64,000 bases of DNA from CAYYBE01 sp964470345 (GCA_964470345.1 CAYYBE010000001.1:1-64000), one strand, 5' to 3'; shown: positions 9,477 through 18,072, counted from the stretch's first letter. The notes: generated by a model from the letters alone, not told the origin. Numbers and translations: made by a program.

Positions 9477-9877
9477 ATATAGCTCTACGGATGCTTAAAA
9501 AAGCACTACTTACTCTCAAAGATGCCTTTGAAGTACTTGAGTTTACTGAACAGCAGGGTTATCCAAAAGTTATTCGTGCCAGTAAAGATTCAATTGTTCA
9601 ACGATTTGAATATTCTTACGATGGATTTTGGAAGGTACTTAGACATTATCTACGAGTGCGCTATTCAATTCTCAATGCGAATAGTCCAAAAGAGGTATTT
9701 CGGCAACTTGTCCTTAATGAAATTTGCTCAGAAGAAGAGGGTGATCTGCTTGTCGAAATGGCAAACGATAGAAATGAAACAACCCACAGCTATAACAGTG
9801 ATCAAACTGATGAAATTTCGGAAAGAATTCCTAAATACTATGAATGTATGATGAACATTGTGAGCAGAATAAAGTAA
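9464..9877 (+). CDS. HEPN-like partner (HI0074 / nucleotidyltransferase substrate-binding family)
   Basis: A 137-residue all-helical protein encoded directly behind, and overlapping, the MNT gene. It has the features of the HI0074 group: an N-terminal helix rich in Lys/Leu, a central FEYSYDGFWK block and, near residues 105-112, RNETTHSY, which fits the R-x4-H signature of the HEPN superfamily. In the HepT branch that motif is the RNase site; for HI0074-like proteins toxicity is less certain and the older view is a substrate-binding subunit. The region after the gene to 10073 has no other gene; a short inverted repeat ATAACT/AGTTAT is at 9905-9919. Confidence 0.85.
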   Translation: MEKLDIALRMLKKALLTLKDAFEVLEFTEQQGYPKVIRASKDSIVQRFEYSYDGFWKVLRHYLRVRYSILNANSPKEVFRQLVLNEICSEEEGDLLVEMANDRNETTHSYNSDQTDEISERIPKYYECMMNIVSRIK

Positions 9878-10073
9878 GAGTAGAGTGAAATTCTATATTT
9901 ACCTATAACTGGTAGTTATCAAAATCGCTAAAAAATATTCCTGTGAGTTATATTTTAGGTGTGACTTTTTCCACCCATCCCTCATCCATTGATTTGTCCC
10001 GCTATTTATTACATGCTCTATATACCATTGTTCGATACCTCTGTTTCATTAAAATAATAAAGGGAAAAAGAGT

Positions 10074-12146
10074 ATGCAATTACGTTGGGCTCTTTGTGGT
10101 CTTATAGTTGTAAGTGGGTGTGGTTTACAAACGAGAGAATGTGTTGATATGCCGAAAAAAATAAGTTCGCTTGCTGATGTACAGCAGCTGTTTACCTGTG
10201 ATGCTCCTTGTCTTAAAAAGCGTTTACAACTCAGTAAAGAGCGGGTTGAAAAAATCTTAGAGACAATGTACGCAGTTCCTGCAAACCAGAAGAGTTTTGA
10301 AAATACGATCGTTACTTTTGATACTGCTGTAGAAGACTTTTCACGTGTAGCTGCATTAGCTCAGATTTTCTCATTTACGAGCCCGGATGCCGTGATGCGG
10401 GAAGCAGCGCACGAAGTTATGGTGAGTGCTGAAAAGTTAGCGTTAGATCTTTTTGAACAGAATGTTCAATGGTATGCTGCGTTTATTGCCTACTATGAAG
10501 GCAATTTCCGTACCGAATTTTTGAATGAAGAACAACGGTTTGTTGTTGAAGAATTATTTAAGGCATGCCGTCGTGCCGGGTTGCACCTTCCTGCAGAACA
10601 GCAAAAAGAGCTGAAGAAATTAAAAGAAGAGCTTTCACAGGTTACTCTTGCCTTTGACAAGGCAATTGGTGATGAAGCGACCGATGTCATTGTAGACCGC
10701 AAGGGGCTTGCAGGGCTTCCTGAGGATTTTATTAATAGCTTGTCTCGTTCAGGTGATAACTATGTGTTGCATCCAGATATGCCTACCTACCTGCAGGTTC
10801 TTGAGCATTGTTCAGTGAGTGAAACGCGTAAAGCTCTTTTTAATGCATATTCAAATCGTGGTTATCCATCAAATGTAGAACGCATACATCAGATTGTCGC
10901 ATTACGCGATAAGCTTGCAAAAATGCTTGGATATGCAAGTTATGCTGATTTTGATATTGAAGATAGCATGGCAAAGACGGTGGAACGGGTTTCTAGCTTT
11001 ATTAAAGATATTTCCCAGCGCTTGCGTGCAAAAGTGGCGCAGGAGATGAGTTTCCTGAAAAAAGAGTTGCCTGCCGGTGTGCAAATGGGAGCGGATGGGC
11101 TGATGAGGCCATGGGATCTTACCTATGTAAAGTCACTGTATAAGAAGAAGCATTTCCAGATTGATGAAGCAGCAATTGCTGAATATTTCCCGGTTGATAC
11201 AACGTTCCAGCGTTTACTGAACGTGTACGAATCATTTTTTGGCGTAACATTTGAAAAGCTTCCAAAACAGTCATGGGTCTGGGATCCTGCTGTTGATGTG
11301 GTAGCAGTGAAAAAAGATGGGCTGTTACGTGGGTATATTATCTTTGATCTTTACCCTCGGCCTAACAAGTTCTCCCATGCATGTGCAGCAGGAGTTATTT
11401 CTCCCAAAAAGTTGCCGGGTGGAGAACTGCAACCAGCCGTAGTTGTCGTCATTGCTAATTTCCCACAAGCGACGGCAGACAAGCCTGCGTTGTTGCAACG
11501 CCAAGAAGCTCAAACATTTTTCCATGAATTTGGACATGCAATGCACAATATCTTTGCGGCGCGTTCGCTTGCAAAAACTTCAGGATTAAATGGTGTAAAG
11601 ACCGATTTTGTAGAACTTCCTTCCCAGATGCTTGAAGAATGGCTTTGGGACACAGAAATTTTACAAAAGGTGAGTAGCCACTACAAGACAGGAGAACCAT
11701 TGCCTGTTGAGTTAATCACGTGCATGCAAAAGAATAGAAACTTTGATAGTGGAGACTGGACGCAGCGCCAACTCTTTTTCACCGACATATCCCTGAAGAG
11801 CTTTTTATCCGGGGCCGATAAGGATCTTGAAGCACTTAAACAAGCTCTGTGGAAAGAGGATCGTCCTTTCTTGTCCTATCCAGCTGATGCACATTACGAA
11901 GCCTCTATGGGTCATTTGACCGGCTACGGTGCCAAGTATTACGGTTACTTATGGTCAAAGGTCTTTGCGCTTGATCTGTTTGATATGATTAAGAAGCAAA
12001 ATGGTCTTTTGAACCAAGAAGTTGGGAACCGCTACGCGAAGATTATTCTTGCCCGAGCGGGGAGCCAGGATCCGGATAAGCTCTTAGTTGAGTTTTTAGG
12101 ACGTGAGCCAAATAGCGACGCGTTTTTTGCATCAATGGGGTTCTAG
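10074..12146 (+). CDS. M3-family oligopeptidase lipoprotein
   Basis: Zinc metallopeptidase of the thimet oligopeptidase/PepF clan, 690 residues. The zinc site is HEFGH (within FFHEFGHAMHN) with the third ligand Glu in the following DFVELPSQMLEE block. The N-terminus is a short signal peptide ending in the lipobox VSGC, so the enzyme is probably lipid-anchored on the periplasmic side. Most bacterial M3 enzymes are cytoplasmic and lack this; the nearest analogy is the exported Dcp-like branch. AAAGGGAAAAAG precedes ATG. It probably degrades short peptides imported or released in the periplasm. A strong terminator follows 18 bases after the stop. Confidence 0.93.
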   Translation: MQLRWALCGLIVVSGCGLQTRECVDMPKKISSLADVQQLFTCDAPCLKKRLQLSKERVEKILETMYAVPANQKSFENTIVTFDTAVEDFSRVAALAQIFSFTSPDAVMREAAHEVMVSAEKLALDLFEQNVQWYAAFIAYYEGNFRTEFLNEEQRFVVEELFKACRRAGLHLPAEQQKELKKLKEELSQVTLAFDKAIGDEATDVIVDRKGLAGLPEDFINSLSRSGDNYVLHPDMPTYLQVLEHCSVSETRKALFNAYSNRGYPSNVERIHQIVALRDKLAKMLGYASYADFDIEDSMAKTVERVSSFIKDISQRLRAKVAQEMSFLKKELPAGVQMGADGLMRPWDLTYVKSLYKKKHFQIDEAAIAEYFPVDTTFQRLLNVYESFFGVTFEKLPKQSWVWDPAVDVVAVKKDGLLRGYIIFDLYPRPNKFSHACAAGVISPKKLPGGELQPAVVVVIANFPQATADKPALLQRQEAQTFFHEFGHAMHNIFAARSLAKTSGLNGVKTDFVELPSQMLEEWLWDTEILQKVSSHYKTGEPLPVELITCMQKNRNFDSGDWTQRQLFFTDISLKSFLSGADKDLEALKQALWKEDRPFLSYPADAHYEASMGHLTGYGAKYYGYLWSKVFALDLFDMIKKQNGLLNQEVGNRYAKIILARAGSQDPDKLLVEFLGREPNSDAFFASMGF

Positions 12147-12164
12147 AGAAACTTTGATTAAAAA

Positions 12165-12184
12165 GGGGCGAGTTCACTCGCCCC
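12165..12184. terminator. Bidirectional rho-independent terminator
   Basis: GGGGCGAG / CTCGCCCC stem with a TTCA loop, preceded by AAAA and followed by TTTTT. It serves the M3 peptidase gene and the convergent small genes at 12211-12897. Confidence 0.9.
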
Positions 12185-12210
12185 TTTTTGTTCGACTAAT
12201 TATAGCCGTC

Positions 12211-12399
12211 TTAATCTTGGCTATAGGGTTCTTCTATATCCCATGGTTGTTCACCACGTTCTGTATCAACCCAATTCCGATTTGCTTGATAGTGTCCATT
12301 ATTACGGTTGGTATAGCCGTAACCACGAGCCGCCATAAGGGAGACGGGTATCAGAAGGGTGACCACAAGCGCGAGTGTTTTTTTCCAGGTATTCATCAT
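12211..12399 (-). CDS. Small exported polar protein, member 3 of a tandem set
   Basis: 62 residues from ATG 12399, which has AGAGAGG at the right distance; the longer frame from 12450 has no ribosome site. The signal peptide (MNTWKKTLALVVTLLIPVSLMAA) resembles those of the next two genes upstream. The mature part begins RGYGYTNRNN and is rich in Asn, Gln, Tyr and acidic residues. No family recognised. It is last in a minus-strand set of three and ends near the terminator at 12165. Confidence 0.7.
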   Translation of the reverse strand: MMNTWKKTLALVVTLLIPVSLMAARGYGYTNRNNGHYQANRNWVDTERGEQPWDIEEPYSQD

Positions 12400-12433
12400 A
12401 GAAACCTCTCTTTTTATAACAACAAATGCAGCG

Positions 12434-12652
12434 TTACCATCCCCAAACATAAACGTACATTGGAGGGGGACCGTATGAAAGATACCAAGGGTTAGAATAA
12501 GCTATTGGGCCATAACCCCAAGAAATTCCGACGCCACCACCCCAATAACCACCATGGCTTCTGCCACAACAGCTACCACGCCCACGACCAATCAGGGTAA
12601 TGGGCATGATGAGGGCAAGGGTAAGTACGAGTAACTTCAACGTGATCTTCAT
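12434..12652 (-). CDS. Small exported Gly/Tyr-rich protein, member 2 of a tandem set
   Basis: 72 residues from ATG 12652 with AGGGG upstream. Signal peptide MKITLKLLVLTLALIMPITL, then IGRGRGSCCGRSHGGYWGGG and a Pro/Tyr/Trp-rich end (GPPPMYVYVWGW). A longer reading frame from 12886 crosses the neighbouring gene out of its frame and is not credible. The shared core LALIMPITLIGR links it with the 12670-12897 gene. Glycine-, tyrosine- and tryptophan-rich composition suggests a surface or matrix protein, or a low-complexity secreted factor; no function can be assigned. Confidence 0.72.
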   Translation of the reverse strand: MKITLKLLVLTLALIMPITLIGRGRGSCCGRSHGGYWGGGVGISWGYGPIAYSNPWYLSYGPPPMYVYVWGW

Positions 12653-12669
12653 AGAACCCCTATTATTGC

Positions 12670-12897
12670 TTAGCGAGATGCAAGAGCGCCAAATAATCCG
12701 CCAAGGGTTGCGCCAACTGCTACGCCAGGGTTGTCGGTGTAAACTACCGGCCCGGCATAAGGGTATCCGTAATAAGGACCGTAGGCGTAACCATAGGGAT
12801 AAGGACCATACCCATATCCGTAATAATGACGGCCAATCAGGGTAATCGGCATCATAAGGGTAAGGGCGAGTGCGATGATTTTCCAATTGCCAAACAT
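12670..12897 (-). CDS. Small exported Gly/Tyr-rich protein, member 1 of a tandem set
   Basis: 75 residues. ATG 12897 follows AGAGAGG. The signal segment (IIALALTLMMPITLIGR) is close to that of the next gene. The mature part is a run of YGYG, PYPYG and GYAYGPYYG blocks, then GVAVGATLGGLFGALASR, which resembles a glycine-zipper membrane helix. It is first of three minus-strand genes and has its own promoter. A glycine-zipper tail is found in some outer-membrane-associated and pore-forming small proteins, but this is only a resemblance. Confidence 0.74.
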   Translation of the reverse strand: MFGNWKIIALALTLMMPITLIGRHYYGYGYGPYPYGYAYGPYYGYPYAGPVVYTDNPGVAVGATLGGLFGALASR

Positions 12898-12946
12898 AAA
12901 AACCTCTCTTTCTTGTAGTGTAGTAAACCTATTCTCTCTATAATTA

Positions 12947-12975
12947 ATATTACAGATTGAAAAATTTTATTGCAA
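12947..12975 (-). promoter_or_regulatory. Promoter of the three small exported genes
   Basis: Minus strand: TTGCAA (12975-12970), 17-base spacer, TAATAT (12952-12947). The first start codon is about 50 bases downstream. Confidence 0.6.
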
Positions 12976-13115
12976 TAATTTTGAAAATGTTTTCTAAATA
13001 TATGGGTTTACTCAGGGAGAGCCGAGTTGTATGTCTTGATTTTTTCCCCAGCTCTCTTACGCTGTAAAAGAGTGAAGTATCAGGTATTTATTCTTTGATA
13101 AGAAAGGGTATGTAT

Positions 13116-13688
13116 ATGAAAAAGATGCAAAAAATAATACTCATAACCTGTTCGTTTATTTGCCTGGTGCAGTTCGCTTTCGGTAAGCGCGCTCCAAAGC
13201 CGGCCGAAGATGTCTTTGATGCTGTTTGGCAGGAGATGGAACAAGATATGCAGACATCTATTGAGTGCAGTCGTAAAGCCTTCAAAAAGATTGTTGCACA
13301 GGAACAGTTTGCGCAAATCCCCGAATCTGGCAACGTGTCGGTGACTGAAGCTGAACAGACAGTAACGGTAAGGATTCCAGCTCTTGAACTTAAGAGTGTA
13401 GATACGATTTCTGTCGTACGGGAAGATGGGGTAGTGCACGTAAAGGTCCCGCTCAAGGGCGGCGAAATTGCTGCAACAATCGATGAACGAACTCTTGATG
13501 TTTCAGCCCGTTGCCTGGTAGAACAGAAACAGAAAGGGAACGATGGAAAAGAAATGGTTGTTGATAGCAAAAGCTCAGAATATTCAACCTTTGTGTCGCT
13601 TCCTGCTCGAGTTGACATTAATTCTATTAAGGCCGAATATGGTGATAAGACGCTGAAATTGATCTTTGCAAAAAAAGATGAAAAATAA
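13116..13688 (+). CDS. Exported Hsp20/alpha-crystallin-like protein
   Basis: 190 residues. ATG 13116 is chosen because GAAAGGG ends seven bases upstream and the signal peptide (MQKIILITCSFICLVQFAFG) then starts cleanly. The C-terminal 110 residues have the fold pattern of the alpha-crystallin domain: an opening beta strand pair (VSVTEAEQTVTVRIPAL), a mid section with VVHVKVPL, and the hallmark SLPARVDINSIKAEYGDKTL that matches the LP-x-VD-x-x-I-x-AxYxxGxL end motif. Normal small heat shock proteins are cytoplasmic; this one carries a signal and would act as a holdase in the periplasm. A terminator follows. Confidence 0.78.
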   Translation: MKKMQKIILITCSFICLVQFAFGKRAPKPAEDVFDAVWQEMEQDMQTSIECSRKAFKKIVAQEQFAQIPESGNVSVTEAEQTVTVRIPALELKSVDTISVVREDGVVHVKVPLKGGEIAATIDERTLDVSARCLVEQKQKGNDGKEMVVDSKSSEYSTFVSLPARVDINSIKAEYGDKTLKLIFAKKDEK

Positions 13689-13710
13689 TCGCGTATACAA
13701 ACGCAAAAAA

Positions 13711-13736
13711 GCTCGGCCATCAGCGCCGGGCTTTTT
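13711..13736 (+). terminator. Rho-independent terminator of the Hsp20-like gene
   Basis: GCTCGGC / GCCGGGC stem (one G-U pair), 7-base loop, followed by TTTTT. Confidence 0.85.
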
Positions 13737-13763
13737 ATTATTCGCAGGGAGTTGGGATACCTC

Positions 13764-14891
13764 ATGCATGATAGCCTTACCTGGATAGAACTTGATAAAA
13801 AAGCTTTTTGGCACAATGTTGCCCAATTGGTAGCGTGTTGTGCTAACAGGTCTACGTTAGGTATTGTTTTAAAGGGAAATGCCTATGGCCATGGCATGCA
13901 GGAAATGGCGCAGCTTGCGCAGGAACACCCTGGTATACAGTGGCTGTTTGTTGCAGCACTTTCAGAAGCAGTGAGCTTGCGTGAGCAGGGGATTTCTAAG
14001 CCGATACTGGCTATGTCCTATCATGACGTTTCTCTAGAAAAAGCAGTTCGCCATCAGATTGCTGTTGCTGTCTATGACCGGGACACGGTGCGTGAGCTGA
14101 ACGCATACGCTGAGAAATTGGGGACGACGGTATCAGTGCATATTAAAGTTGATAGCAACATGTGTCGTCTTGGGGTTTTGCCGGCAGAGCTGCCAGAGTT
14201 TGTAGTATTTGTTGAAAGCTGTGCAGCCGTAAAGCTCGAGGGAGTCTTTACTCATCTTTCTGATATCAATAATCCTGATCTTAGTTGGTCCTATGAGCAA
14301 GCACGTGTCTTTGATGCTGCAATAAGATCAGCGCATTTTACGCACAAACCACTCTTACACGTCTTTGGTTGCGGTGCCTTAACGCTTGATCCCCTTTATG
14401 ACATCATCCGTGCAGGAACCAATATTTTTGGCTTTTGGAAGTCAGCGGTGCAACAAGAGCGGTTTTTTGAAAAATTACCCACAATGACCCTTGAGCAGGT
14501 AATGATCTGGAAAACCAAAATTATCCAAATTAAAACAGTTCCGGCTGGCTCATATGTTGGGTATAATCGTAGCTTTTGTACGCTTCGGCCAACAACCATA
14601 GCTGTGTTACCCATTGGCTACTTTGACGGGTACCCACGAGCACTTTCCAATAAAGGCCAGGTACGTATTGCCTCTCTGTTAGCGCCTGTTATTGGCATAG
14701 TGAGTATGAACTTGACGACGATTGATATAACCGACTGTCCCAATGTGCATGTTGGTGATGAAGTTGTTTTACTCGGAAAGCAGCCGGGAGTTACTGTCAA
14801 TGAAGTTGCTGCATTGGCTGCAACAATTAACAATGAGTTTGTCACACGTATTAATCCACAGATTCGACGTTGCGTCGTGGGAGATAGATGA
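13764..14891 (+). CDS. alr: Alanine racemase
   Basis: PLP enzyme making D-alanine for peptidoglycan, 375 residues. The PLP lysine is in VLKGNAYGHG (usual form VKADAYGHG), and the second catalytic tyrosine lies in VGYNRSF. The blocks HIKVDSNMCRLG and LPIGYFDGYPRAL are typical. ATG 13764 has GGGA six bases upstream; TTG 13752 is the alternative. The stop overlaps the next start in ATGA. It is the first gene of alr - ATPase - murJ, an arrangement that fits cell-wall synthesis. Confidence 0.95.
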   Translation: MHDSLTWIELDKKAFWHNVAQLVACCANRSTLGIVLKGNAYGHGMQEMAQLAQEHPGIQWLFVAALSEAVSLREQGISKPILAMSYHDVSLEKAVRHQIAVAVYDRDTVRELNAYAEKLGTTVSVHIKVDSNMCRLGVLPAELPEFVVFVESCAAVKLEGVFTHLSDINNPDLSWSYEQARVFDAAIRSAHFTHKPLLHVFGCGALTLDPLYDIIRAGTNIFGFWKSAVQQERFFEKLPTMTLEQVMIWKTKIIQIKTVPAGSYVGYNRSFCTLRPTTIAVLPIGYFDGYPRALSNKGQVRIASLLAPVIGIVSMNLTTIDITDCPNVHVGDEVVLLGKQPGVTVNEVAALAATINNEFVTRINPQIRRCVVGDR

Positions 14892-15619
14892 TGGCAGTGT
14901 CGTTAGCATTACATGATGTAACTAAGATCTTTGGTACCCCAGGCGCGCCTGGCACAGCCAAGCCTGGCGCAGTCACGACTGGTACAGCCACGGCTGGCGT
15001 TACCGTTCTCTCGCATGCGTCATATACCTTTTCCCATGGGCAAACCTACGCATTGCTTGGCATTTCTGGAACAGGTAAGTCGACGATCTTGCAATTACTA
15101 GCAGGTCTCGAACAGCCTTCTCAAGGTGCTGTTATATTGAATGGAAAGTCGCTGTCCCAATTTACACCGGCCGAGGAGCGCTATTTTCTCCATGAAACCG
15201 TAGGGACTGTTTTTCAAATGCCCCATTTGATTGATGAACTTTCTGTGCGTGAAAATATTATGCTCAAAGGGCTCGTTGCTGGGCAAGAGCAGGAGCTCGC
15301 TGAGCAACGGGCACAGGAGTTACTTGAAAAGATTGGCCTAACGCATAAAGCAGATGCTCTGCCTGCAGGCCTTTCAGGCGGAGAGCAGCAACGCGTTGCC
15401 TTAGCCCGTTCACTTTTTATCCAGCCACAATTCTTACTTGCTGATGAACCAACAGCCCATTTAGATGCTGAAACGAAAAAATATATTTTACAATTGATTC
15501 TTGAGTTCCAACAAAGCTCTGGCATGGGAGTTATTATTGCGACTCACGATGCAGAGGTTGCGCACATGCTCGAGGTAAAAGTTCGAATTATCGATGGAAA
15601 ACTGATCACCGAAGGTTAA
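14888..15619 (+). CDS. ABC transporter ATPase, LolD-like
   Basis: 243 residues. Walker A GISGTGKST, signature LSGGEQQR, Walker B FLLADEPT and the switch histidine in ATHD. The subgroup (LolD/MacB-like exporters; FQMPHLIDELSVRENI) usually partners with LolC/E or an FtsX-like permease, but no permease is adjacent. An insertion of about 24 residues just after the first beta strand (residues 15-40) contains four in-frame 5-residue repeats (APGTA, KPGAV, TTGTA, TAGVT) from a 15-bp DNA repeat; LolD has only a short turn there. The gene overlaps alr by 4 bases. Substrate unknown. Confidence 0.85.
   Translation: MMAVSLALHDVTKIFGTPGAPGTAKPGAVTTGTATAGVTVLSHASYTFSHGQTYALLGISGTGKSTILQLLAGLEQPSQGAVILNGKSLSQFTPAEERYFLHETVGTVFQMPHLIDELSVRENIMLKGLVAGQEQELAEQRAQELLEKIGLTHKADALPAGLSGGEQQRVALARSLFIQPQFLLADEPTAHLDAETKKYILQLILEFQQSSGMGVIIATHDAEVAHMLEVKVRIIDGKLITEG
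14945..15004 (+). repeat. In-frame 15-bp minisatellite, four units
   Basis: Units at 14945, 14960, 14975 and 14990, consensus of the type ACGCCTGGCACAGCC with the invariant core CTGG. Each unit encodes five residues with a central glycine, so gain or loss of units keeps the ATPase in frame. Confidence 0.8.
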
Positions 15620-15628
15620 CAAGCGCCT

Positions 15629-17212
15629 ATGCCACATACACCCAACCCCCGTTCATCCCATTCTCGTTCATCGTTAATGCGTAACACGCTTAAGATAGGC
15701 TCTTCAACCATCTTAAGTAAAATATTGGGCATCATTCGTGATATTCTCATGATCCGCTTTTTAGGAGTAAGTGCTGCTTCTGATGCATTTAACGCAGCCT
15801 TTCGCTTACCAAATTCATTGCGTAGAATTTTTGCTGAAGGGGCACTAAGCGCTGCTTTTATTCCGACCATGATTCGAGTAGTCAAAGAAGAAGGGCATGT
15901 GGCTGCAAGCCGTTTAATTACACGAATGCTCTGGATTGTTGAAGGGATTGTTGCGCTTGTCTGTTTGATAATCATGATCTTTGCCCAACAGGTGATTGCG
16001 GTCATGGCTCCTGGTTTTACTGCTGCACAAGCTGAATATGCTGTTCCCTTTTTACGTGTTCTGATTTTCTTTCTCTTTTTTATTTCAAGCTCAGCTCTGT
16101 TTGGCGGGGCACTTCAGGCAATTCATCAATTTTTTATTCCCTCGTTTGCCCAAGTTGTGCTTAATGGTGTCATGATTACAGGGCTACTTGCCTGTCTTTA
16201 TTTCAAGCTTCCGGTGATTACGTTGGCATGGATTATTGTGGCAGGTGGGTGTATTACCCTTATGCTCCATATTGGCGCATATATGCGTCATCAGTTCTCT
16301 TTTGTGCGGTCTGATCTTGCAACGCAGCAAGAGGTGCGGCATGTTTTAGCAAAGTTTTTACCCTGTATTATTAGTTTAGGTATGGTCGATGTTAGTTTGA
16401 TTATCGACACGCAGTTTGCATCATTTTTTCCTATAGGCTCGATAACCTTATGGAACAATGCTTCAAGCTTTATGCGACTTCCCCTCAGTATTGGCATTGT
16501 TTCGTTTACGACCGTGTTACTTCCCCATATTTCGCGGGTTGGTATTTATGCGCCACAACGGCTTAGTTACTATCTGTTTGAGTCGCTCAAAGCCGTAGTC
16601 TGGGTTGTTGTCCCCATCATCGTCATTATGAGCTTTTTTGCGCAGGATATTTTCATGACACTCTTTATGTCAGAAACGTTTACCTACACCCATGTGCTTC
16701 AAGTTAAGACGCTTTTAATTATTCTGTTAGTTGGTCTCTTTTTCTTTGCCATCAATCGTATCATGATCAATATGTTTTATGCCCTGCATGAAACGTTCTT
16801 ACCAACGTTGGTCACTATCGGGGGTACGGTACTGAATACTGCCCTCAATTTTGTTGCAATGTATTGGGGGGGAATTAATGGTATTGCTTGGGCTACAGTA
16901 ACGGCTGCTGCGTTGCAGTCGCTTGCGTTTCTTCTTTTACTCAGATATCGCTTTCGTTTTACGCTCTATCTCAAGCCGTTTTTCATCTTTGCGCGTAATG
17001 CATTCGTGCAGATGGGGCTTTTACTTTCAGCATTTTATCTGCTGTTTCGAGCCGGATATTTTCTCATGCAGCGACTGCCTGAACCATTCAGCCTTTTCTT
17101 TACCTATAAGTTAGGGTTTTGGCTGTGGGTCGGGCCGCTCTGTTGTCTCTTTGCATTAGCCTATTTCCTCACTCGTCGCTCTTTTCGAATTAAGCTCTAC
17201 TTTTTTGAGTGA
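15629..17212 (+). CDS. murJ: Lipid II flippase MurJ
   Basis: Polytopic MOP-family protein of 527 residues with about 14 membrane segments; flips lipid II to the periplasmic face for peptidoglycan assembly. Family blocks seen: KILGIIRDILMIRFLG, SDAFNAAFRLPNSLRRIFAEGALSAAF-type segment near residues 45-80 (split here in my reading at FRLPNSLRRIFAEG), and the later NMFYALHETFLPT. ATG 15629 is used; ATG 15677 (MRNTLKIGSS) would match most family members equally well and neither has a strong ribosome site. It follows alr and the ATPase in one direction. Confidence 0.94.
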   Translation: MPHTPNPRSSHSRSSLMRNTLKIGSSTILSKILGIIRDILMIRFLGVSAASDAFNAAFRLPNSLRRIFAEGALSAAFIPTMIRVVKEEGHVAASRLITRMLWIVEGIVALVCLIIMIFAQQVIAVMAPGFTAAQAEYAVPFLRVLIFFLFFISSSALFGGALQAIHQFFIPSFAQVVLNGVMITGLLACLYFKLPVITLAWIIVAGGCITLMLHIGAYMRHQFSFVRSDLATQQEVRHVLAKFLPCIISLGMVDVSLIIDTQFASFFPIGSITLWNNASSFMRLPLSIGIVSFTTVLLPHISRVGIYAPQRLSYYLFESLKAVVWVVVPIIVIMSFFAQDIFMTLFMSETFTYTHVLQVKTLLIILLVGLFFFAINRIMINMFYALHETFLPTLVTIGGTVLNTALNFVAMYWGGINGIAWATVTAAALQSLAFLLLLRYRFRFTLYLKPFFIFARNAFVQMGLLLSAFYLLFRAGYFLMQRLPEPFSLFFTYKLGFWLWVGPLCCLFALAYFLTRRSFRIKLYFFE

Positions 17213-17307
17213 GCGAGATAAATCGTCTAAACTCTTTACCCCTCCGCATAAATCGATTAGTCTCTTTCGTGTAGTTTTTGATACAAATTTGCAAGAAGGA
17301 GAAGTCC

Positions 17308-18072
17308 ATGAAGCGTATACTATTAGCCCTCTGTTTACTCGGTAGCGTTGTTCCTACGAGTGCTTGGTGGTGGAGCAAGGATGACCTTTCTTCAGCAGAT
17401 CTCAAAGAAGTTTTACGTGAAGTTATTAAACAACAAGAAGCGCTGCGTGATCGTGTAGCCTATCTTGAGGGATCTGCAAGTGGGATCTTTAAGAAAGCCT
17501 TTATGATCGGTAAGAAAAATCTTACGCTCGTGTCCCATTTTGTGCTTGATTATCTGCAATATGCCCGAGAAAATAAGGCAAGTGCCTGTGCACTCGCATG
17601 TGGTATTGGTTGTGGGTATGTTTCACTGCGTATTGCGTATATACATGTGATGCTGACCCGCCAACATCTCTGGTCGTTCTGGCATAAAGAACAGGATATT
17701 TCCAATCTTGCAGGTGATGCAGCAATGGATCTCGCTCGGGATCTGATTAAAGATGTCCAAATGCACTACTTAGACGTAAGTAATGTGACTGATGTTATTG
17801 GACCGGTGCGTCAATTTATGATTGCCGTTGATACGGAAATTGAACAATTACGTGAGTATGCGAAATTAGCCAAATTTATGGAATTACTCCAACTTTCCAT
17901 GGTAATCGACCAACCACTTTTGAGCTCTGTTGATAAGCGAGTACATCGTCTTGAAGTACTAAAGACATTATGCTTAGAATGGCTTGCCGATGTAAAGTGT
18001 AAGCTTGCCGTAGGAATGACCAGTACGTTTCAACAACGGATGCATCGTCTGACAACACCCAAAGTTGCTTAG
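17308..18072 (+). CDS. Exported/membrane protein of unknown function
   Basis: 254 residues from ATG 17308 (AAGGAGAAG upstream), preferred over the 17278 start. Signal peptide MKRILLALCLLGSVVPTSA, then WWWSKDD and a short coiled coil (LKEVLREVIKQQEALRDRVAYLE). A hydrophobic segment near residues 90-115 (ACALACGIGCGYVSLRIAYI) probably spans the membrane. The rest is helical and Leu-rich. No family recognised. It sits between murJ and a NUDIX gene 15 bases downstream, so it may be part of that transcription unit. Confidence 0.75.
   Translation: MKRILLALCLLGSVVPTSAWWWSKDDLSSADLKEVLREVIKQQEALRDRVAYLEGSASGIFKKAFMIGKKNLTLVSHFVLDYLQYARENKASACALACGIGCGYVSLRIAYIHVMLTRQHLWSFWHKEQDISNLAGDAAMDLARDLIKDVQMHYLDVSNVTDVIGPVRQFMIAVDTEIEQLREYAKLAKFMELLQLSMVIDQPLLSSVDKRVHRLEVLKTLCLEWLADVKCKLAVGMTSTFQQRMHRLTTPKVA

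Noticed and set aside
12653..12886. N-terminal extension of the 12434-12652 gene
   Set aside because: Reads the next gene out of frame as Arg/Leu/Ser-rich nonsense; the internal ATG has the ribosome site and signal peptide.
13088..13816. 242-codon open frame on the minus strand
   Set aside because: Antisense to the Hsp20-like gene and the start of alr, Ser-rich shadow composition, no ribosome site, crosses the terminator.
15616..16005. 129-codon minus-strand frame over the start of murJ
   Set aside because: Antisense shadow; no signal, no motif, no Shine-Dalgarno.
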